The notes below the pieces were generated by a model. That model saw only the letters and a list, made by a program, of their open reading frames with translations. It was not told the DNA's origin and made no database searches. From Dechloromonas sp. A34 (GTDB lineage: Bacteria; Pseudomonadota; Gammaproteobacteria; Burkholderiales; Rhodocyclaceae): a DNA stretch of 64,000 nt. The position numbers and the translations under genes were made by a program. Shown here piece by piece: positions 56,252-64,000 of the stretch. Each line of letters opens with the position of its first letter. Positions within the stretch are counted from its first letter, which is position 1. The stretch is from NCBI RefSeq assembly GCF_026261605.1, contig NZ_CP102486.1:496001-560000 (forward strand), given 5' to 3'.

Positions 56252-56286
56252 GGGAAAGGCGGCTGCCTTTCCCTTTGAATTGGCGA
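56252..56286 (-). terminator. Terminator between iorB and folD
   Basis: GGGAAAGGC and GCCTTTCCC (56252-56273) pair around 4 bases. On the minus strand the stem is followed by CTTTTCTTTTC, so it ends the iorAB transcript 27 bp past its stop. Confidence 0.85.
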
Positions 56287-56299
56287 CTATTTTACCAGA

Positions 56300-56911
56300 T
56301 TACGCGGCGGCGGCCTCGGCTGCGCCAACGGCGACGCGTCCGGCTTCGAAGGCGCGGCGGTTCATGTCCACCATCTTCTCGCCTTTTTTCTCGAAACGCT
56401 TGAGTACGCAGGCGAGTAGGGTTTCGGCCGGGAAGGGCAGGTGATCGGCGATGGCGCCGAGCATCACGGTGTTGCCGAGGCGAATGTCGCCGAGTTCCTG
56501 GGCGATCGAGGTGGCGTCGAAGGCGACGACCTTGTTACCCGATTTCCTGATGTCCGCGAGCGGGTCTTCCGGGTAATCGAAGAGGCCGAGTTCGACGACT
56601 GGTGGCACCAGTTTAGCGGTATTCATCAGCGTGATGCCGCCCGGCTTCAGCATGTGCTGCCAGCGCATGGCTTCGGCCGACTCGAACCCGAGCAGCACGT
56701 CGGCGGTGCCCGGCGTGATCTGCGGCGACAGAACCCGCTGGCCGAAGCGCAGGTGCGACGAAACCACGCCGCCGCGCTGGGCCATGCCGGCGACTTCGGT
56801 CTTCTTGGCGTCGTGGCCCATGGCGATGGCGGCTTCGGCGAGGATTTCGGTCGCCGTCATGACGCCCTGGCCGCCGATGCCGACAACGAGAATGTTGGTG
56901 TTCGAACTCAT
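56300..56911 (-). CDS. iorB: Indolepyruvate ferredoxin oxidoreductase, beta subunit
   Basis: 203 aa from ATG 56911, overlapping the iorA stop (ATGA). Gamma-type POR/KGOR domain: ILVVGIGGQGVMTATEILAE at the N-terminus, EVAGMAQRGGVVSSHLRFG and LLGFESAEAMRW. With IorA it oxidatively decarboxylates aryl-pyruvates to aryl-acetyl-CoA, reducing ferredoxin. The long frame upstream of 56911 lies within iorA and was rejected. Confidence 0.92.
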   Translation of the reverse strand: MSSNTNILVVGIGGQGVMTATEILAEAAIAMGHDAKKTEVAGMAQRGGVVSSHLRFGQRVLSPQITPGTADVLLGFESAEAMRWQHMLKPGGITLMNTAKLVPPVVELGLFDYPEDPLADIRKSGNKVVAFDATSIAQELGDIRLGNTVMLGAIADHLPFPAETLLACVLKRFEKKGEKMVDMNRRAFEAGRVAVGAAEAAAA

Positions 56912-58782
56912 GCGCAGGCCCCTCCCTTGATCAGCTGGATAGGCGAGGTCGGCACGTGGTGCACGATGGCCTTCGGCGCGCAGGGCTGGACGCACAGGCC
57001 GCAGCCGGTACACACCGAGGTTTCGATGCGCACGAAGGCGAGATCGACTTCCTTGCCGCTGGCCTTGACCTCCTTGCCACGGCGGGTGACGTGGATGGCC
57101 GGGCAGCCGACGTCGATGCAGTTGCCGCAGCCGGTGCACTTGTCGTCGATGACCTCGAAGGGTTTCAGCTTGTGGTAATCCTTGATCAGTACGCAGGGCT
57201 GGTCGGTGATGATGACCGAGACCTCAGGCACCTTGACCTCCTCGCGGATGGTCTTGAACAGCACCGGCAATTCGTAGGGATTGACTGTGTGGATGCGCTC
57301 TTCCTTGACGCCGAGCGCCGAGACCAGCTTGGCGAAGTCGATGCGCGGTGCATCGTCGCCGTAGATGTCGCGGCCGTTGCCCGGATTGTCCTGGCCGCCG
57401 GTCATGCCGACGGCGCGGTTGTCGAGGAGCAGGACGGTGACGTTGCCCTTGTTGTAGACCATGTCGAGCAGGCCCTGCATGCCCATGTGCAGGAAGGTCG
57501 AGTCGCCGATCACGGCGACGATGCGCTTGTCCTTGTCGGCCTCGCCGCGGCCCTTGTCCATGCCCAGCGCGACGCCCATCGAGGCGCCCATCGAGACGCA
57601 GGTGTCGAGCGCGTTCCACGGGTGTCCTGCCCCCAGCGTGTAGCAGCCGATGTCGCCCGATATGTTCAGGTTGCGGACCTGGGACAGCGTGTAATAGACG
57701 CCGAGGTGCGGGCAGGCCACGCACATGGTTGGTGGCCGCGGGAAAACCGGCAGCGGGGCGCGCGCCGTCATGGCCGGCACCGGCTCGCCGAGTAGCTTGG
57801 CGATGGCCGGTTTCAGCACGTTGGGTGACAGTTCGCCCTGCAAGGGCAGGATTTCCTTGCCGATGACCTGGATGCCCTGGGCCTTGAGTTCGGTTTCGAT
57901 CAGCGGCTCGACTTCCTCGACGACGACGACCTGATCGACCAGTGCCGCGAGTTCGCGGCACTTTTCGAACGGCACCGGGCAGGAGAAGCCGAGCTTGAGC
58001 ACTGGCGCGTCGGGGAAGGATTCCTTGACGTGCATGTAGGCCGGGCCGGAGGTGATGAAGCCGACGCGCTTGTCGCTGCCGTTTTCGATGAAATTGAGCG
58101 GCGAACTTTCGGCGATGGCACGCAGGTTGGCATCACGCTGGAACATCAGCGGAATGCGCTTGCCGGCGTTGCCCGGCACCATCACGAAGCGGCCGGGTTC
58201 CTTCTTGAAGCCGGCACCGGTATGGGCGACGCGCTCGCCGACTTCGACCAGCGACTTCACATGATTGATTCGGGTCGTCATGCGCAGGATGACCGGTACC
58301 TGGAACTGCTCGGACAGCTCGTAGGCGAGCTTGGTCATCGCATAGGCTTCCTGCGAGTCGGCCGGCTCGAATACCGGAACGTGCGCGAAACGGCCCCAGT
58401 AGCGGGAATCCTGCTCGTTCTGCGAGGAGGAGAGACCGACGTCGTCGGCGATGGCGATCACCAGGCCGCCGACCACGCCGGTCAGGGTTAGGGTCATCAG
58501 CGCGTCGGAGGCAACGTTCATGCCGACGTGCTTCATGCAGCAGAAGGCGCGCGAGCCGGCATAGGCGGCGCCGATGGCGACTTCCAGCGAAACCTTCTCA
58601 TTGACCGACCATTCGGCGTAGAGGTCCGGGTAGGTCGAGATGACTTCCTGCATCTCGGTCGACGGCGTGCCCGGGTAGGCGGCGGCGACCTTGACGCCGG
58701 ACTCCCAGACGGCGCGGGCCACGGCTTCGTTGCCGGACATGAGGTGCCGGCTGGCCGCCGGGGCTGGCATCACTGCTGCCAT
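56908..58782 (-). CDS. iorA: Indolepyruvate ferredoxin oxidoreductase, alpha subunit
   Basis: 624 aa from ATG 58782, which has GGAG 6 bases upstream; an ATG at 58800 lacks one. The pyrimidine-binding domain starts SGNEAVARAVWESGVKVAAA. The thiamine-diphosphate domain (~350-530) has GDSTFLHMGMQGLLDMVYNK. The C-terminal 2x4Fe-4S ferredoxin domain reads CTGCGNCIDVGCPAIH and CTGCGLCVQPCAPKA. It is used in aromatic amino-acid (or aryl-acid) degradation in anaerobic or low-oxygen metabolism. Two-gene operon with iorB, divergent from aceE. Confidence 0.94.
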   Translation of the reverse strand: MAAVMPAPAASRHLMSGNEAVARAVWESGVKVAAAYPGTPSTEMQEVISTYPDLYAEWSVNEKVSLEVAIGAAYAGSRAFCCMKHVGMNVASDALMTLTLTGVVGGLVIAIADDVGLSSSQNEQDSRYWGRFAHVPVFEPADSQEAYAMTKLAYELSEQFQVPVILRMTTRINHVKSLVEVGERVAHTGAGFKKEPGRFVMVPGNAGKRIPLMFQRDANLRAIAESSPLNFIENGSDKRVGFITSGPAYMHVKESFPDAPVLKLGFSCPVPFEKCRELAALVDQVVVVEEVEPLIETELKAQGIQVIGKEILPLQGELSPNVLKPAIAKLLGEPVPAMTARAPLPVFPRPPTMCVACPHLGVYYTLSQVRNLNISGDIGCYTLGAGHPWNALDTCVSMGASMGVALGMDKGRGEADKDKRIVAVIGDSTFLHMGMQGLLDMVYNKGNVTVLLLDNRAVGMTGGQDNPGNGRDIYGDDAPRIDFAKLVSALGVKEERIHTVNPYELPVLFKTIREEVKVPEVSVIITDQPCVLIKDYHKLKPFEVIDDKCTGCGNCIDVGCPAIHVTRRGKEVKASGKEVDLAFVRIETSVCTGCGLCVQPCAPKAIVHHVPTSPIQLIKGGACA

Positions 58783-59073
58783 GGTTGCTCCTGTGATCAA
58801 GGCGAAAACCTTCGATTATAGAGGGGCTTTTGCTTGCCGACTTGATACAGAGCAAGTCGCTGTGCTTTTAAATTTTGTCTCACTTTCCCGCTAAAAATTT
58901 ATCGGCTACGGGATATCCCCATATTGCACGATGCGAATATTGTTTTTGCAATGTGAAACTAGAAGTAAGGGAAATCTCGGGGCGCGGATTTACCAAATGC
59001 GTCCTGGAAAGCGGTACAGTTGTTTTGCTTCACATGGGCAAAACAGAATGAAAACCAACCTAGGAGACAAACC
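58783..59073. promoter_or_regulatory. Divergent promoter region of iorAB and aceE
   Basis: About 290 bases without a gene. For iorA a perfect minus-strand TATAAT lies at 58815-58820, ~35 bp from the ATG, with only a weak -35. For aceE a candidate operator-like AT-rich area around 58925-58960 precedes the AGGAG at 59062. No riboswitch or clear repeat was seen. Confidence 0.5.
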
Positions 59074-61758
<2,685 letters not shown>

Positions 61759-61773
61759 TCAGGGAGAGACAAC

Positions 61774-63409
61774 ATGAGCCAAATCATTGAAGTCAAAGTC
61801 CCCGATATCGGCGATTTCTCCGAAGTGCCGGTCATCGAGCTGTACGTCAAGGTCGGCGACAGCATCAAGGTCGACGACGCGATCGCCACCCTCGAATCCG
61901 ATAAGGCGACGATGGATGTGCCTTCCACGGTGGACGGTGTGGTCAAGGAAGTGCTGGTCCAGCTCGGTTCCAAGGTCGGCGAAGGCACGGTGCTGATCAA
62001 GGTCGAAAGCGGCGCCGCCGCGGCTGCTCCGGCCCCGCAGGCTGCGGCGCCCGCCCCGGCCCCGGTTGCCGCCGCTCCGGCAGCTGCCCCGCCGCCGGCG
62101 GTGGCGTGGTCGAGGTCAAGGTGCCGGATATCGGCGACTTCTCGGAAGTGCCGGTCATCGAGTTGTACGTCAAGGTTGGCGACAGCATCAAGGTTGACGA
62201 TGCGATTGCTACCCTCGAATCCGACAAGGCGACGATGGACGTCCCGTCCACCGTGGCGGGTACGGTCAAGGAAGTGCTGGTCCAGCTCGGCTCCAAGGTC
62301 GGCGAAGGCACGGTCCTGATCAAGGTCGAAACCGGCGCCGGCGCTGCTGCCCCGCCGCCGCTCCGCAAGCTGCCGCCCCGGCATCGGCATCGGCACCTGC
62401 CGCTGCTCCGGCTGCCGTGCCCGCTACCGCTGCTGCTCCGGCGGCACCTTCCGCCCTGGCACCGGCCCTGCCGATCGGCAGCAAGGTGCACGCCTCGCCG
62501 TCGGTCCGCGCCTTTGCTCGCGAACTCGGCGTCGATCTGGCCAAGGTGCCGGCGACCGGTCCGAAAGGCCGCATCGTCAAGGAAGACCTCAGCAAGTACG
62601 TCAAGGGCGTGATGTCCGGCGCCATTTCCGGCCCGGTCGCCGCCGCTGCCGGCGGTGTCGTTGGCGGTGGCGTGCTCGATCTGCTGCCCTGGCCGAAGGT
62701 CGATTTCGCCAAGTTCGGCGAGATCGAGGTCAAGCCGCTGTCGCGCATCAAGAAGATTTCCGGCCAGAACCTGTCGCGCAACTGGGTCATGATCCCGGCC
62801 GTGACTTATCACGAAGACGCCGACATCACCGACATCGAAGCCTTCCGCGTCCTGCTCAACAAGGAAAACGAAAAGGGTGGCGGCGCCAAGCTGACCATGC
62901 TCGCTTTCCTGATGAAGGCCTGCGTCAAGGGCCTGCAGAAATTCCCGGAATTCAATTCCTCGCTCGATGGCGACAATCTGGTGTTGAAGAAGTATTTCAA
63001 CATCGGTTTCGCGGCCGACACGCCGAATGGTCTGGTCGTCCCGGTGGTCAAGAATGTCGACAAGAAGTCGGTCTTCGAACTGGCGCAGGAATCCGGCGAT
63101 CTGGCCAAGCAGGCGCGTGACGGCAAGCTCAAGCCGGCCGATATGTCCGGTGCCTGCTTCACGATCTCCAGCCTGGGCGGCATCGGCGGCACCTACTTCG
63201 CGCCGATCGTCAATGCGCCGGAAGTCGCCATCCTCGGCGTCAACAAGTCGGCCATGAAGCCGGTCTGGGACGGCAAGGCCTTCGTGCCGCGCCTCGTCCT
63301 GCCGCTGTCGCTGACCGCTGACCACCGCGTTATCGACGGCGCCCTGGCGACCCGCTTCAATGTCTATATCGCGCAACTGCTGGCCGACTTCCGTCGCGTC
63401 GCGCTGTAA
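61774..63409 (+). CDS. aceF: Dihydrolipoyl acetyltransferase E2 (two frameshifts)
   Basis: Core of pyruvate dehydrogenase. Two lipoyl domains (~1-80 and ~112-190 after repair), each with the lipoylated Lys in [12 protein letters not shown], are joined by Ala/Pro linkers. A peripheral-subunit-binding domain follows ([20 protein letters not shown]). The catalytic domain ends [15 protein letters not shown] with HxxxD. The frame breaks near 62098 (PPPA to [14 protein letters not shown]) and near 62358 (in the second linker). Adding one G at each restores 545 aa. Both breaks are in GC-rich linker DNA of an essential aerobic gene, so they are very likely read errors. Confidence 0.9.

Positions 63410-64000
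<591 letters not shown>

Overview
The window is chromosome from a betaproteobacterium, most likely in or near the Rhodocyclales (Dechloromonas/Azonexus-like). The evidence is the GC-rich host genes, a homodimeric pyruvate dehydrogenase E1 with a two-lipoyl E2 and an E3 carrying its own lipoyl domain, UbiA/UbiD, a PEP-CTERM protein, and an MtrA/MtrB-type porin-cytochrome cluster. The genus call is inference.

Layout. (1) 1-3458 is a host envelope-lipid operon: aas, a Tat-exported amidohydrolase, then the first 28 codons of an LplT-like transporter/acyltransferase fusion. (2) ~3459-20850 is a 17.4 kb integrative element inside that fusion gene. Its left end carries a second, diverged, full-length copy of the gene it interrupts, joined to the broken host frame by a 4-base ATGA overlap. 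The middle holds worn cargo: an hsdS remnant, a metallo-beta-lactamase-fold/membrane-protein pair, a patatin remnant cut by an IS3 element, small unknown genes and an XRE regulator. The right half is one leftward operon with three tyrosine-recombinase-like proteins, two small HTH/coiled-coil proteins and a RecD2-like helicase. (3) 20845-22641 is the rest of the broken host gene. (4) 22679-31807 is an electron-transfer locus: a nine-haem cytochrome fused to a cytochrome b-like membrane domain, an MtrB/PioB porin, a decahaem MtrA/DmsE cytochrome, a monohaem cytochrome c, and a NarL-type two-component system. (5) 31931-42376 is ordinary host DNA: ubiA-ubiD, a cobalamin riboswitch ahead of a precursor peptide and a radical SAM/SPASM maturase, GNAT, membrane proteins, dacB and a PAS chemoreceptor. 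(6) 42575-52254 is accessory: a PEP-CTERM protein, an intact IS66 with an 8-bp target duplication, and a mosaic island ending at tRNA-Ala. That island holds three copies of a tRNA-flank att repeat, two related P4-type integrases, higBA, a RadC-like gene and an IS66 remnant. (7) 52384-64000 is host core metabolism: phhB, the coupled folD-purE-purK-tsaC chain, iorAB, and aceE-aceF-lpdA (lpdA runs off the end).

How it fits together. The 17 kb element behaves like a cassette that breaks a gene and brings a replacement positioned for expression from the same host operon. Its cargo resembles a decayed defence island. At the cytochrome locus the kinase/regulator pair probably controls the neighbouring leftward cytochrome operon. 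The radical SAM operon should be expressed when cobalamin is scarce.

Quality note. Six single-base frameshifts occur in four otherwise intact reading frames (the carried transporter copy, the PEP-CTERM protein, tsaC twice, aceF twice). Each is repaired by adding one G or C, usually in a short G/C run. tsaC and aceF are core genes, so most of these are probably sequencing or assembly errors, and gene-death calls resting on one such shift should be treated with caution. The element insertion, the hsdS remnant and the patatin truncation rest on larger changes.
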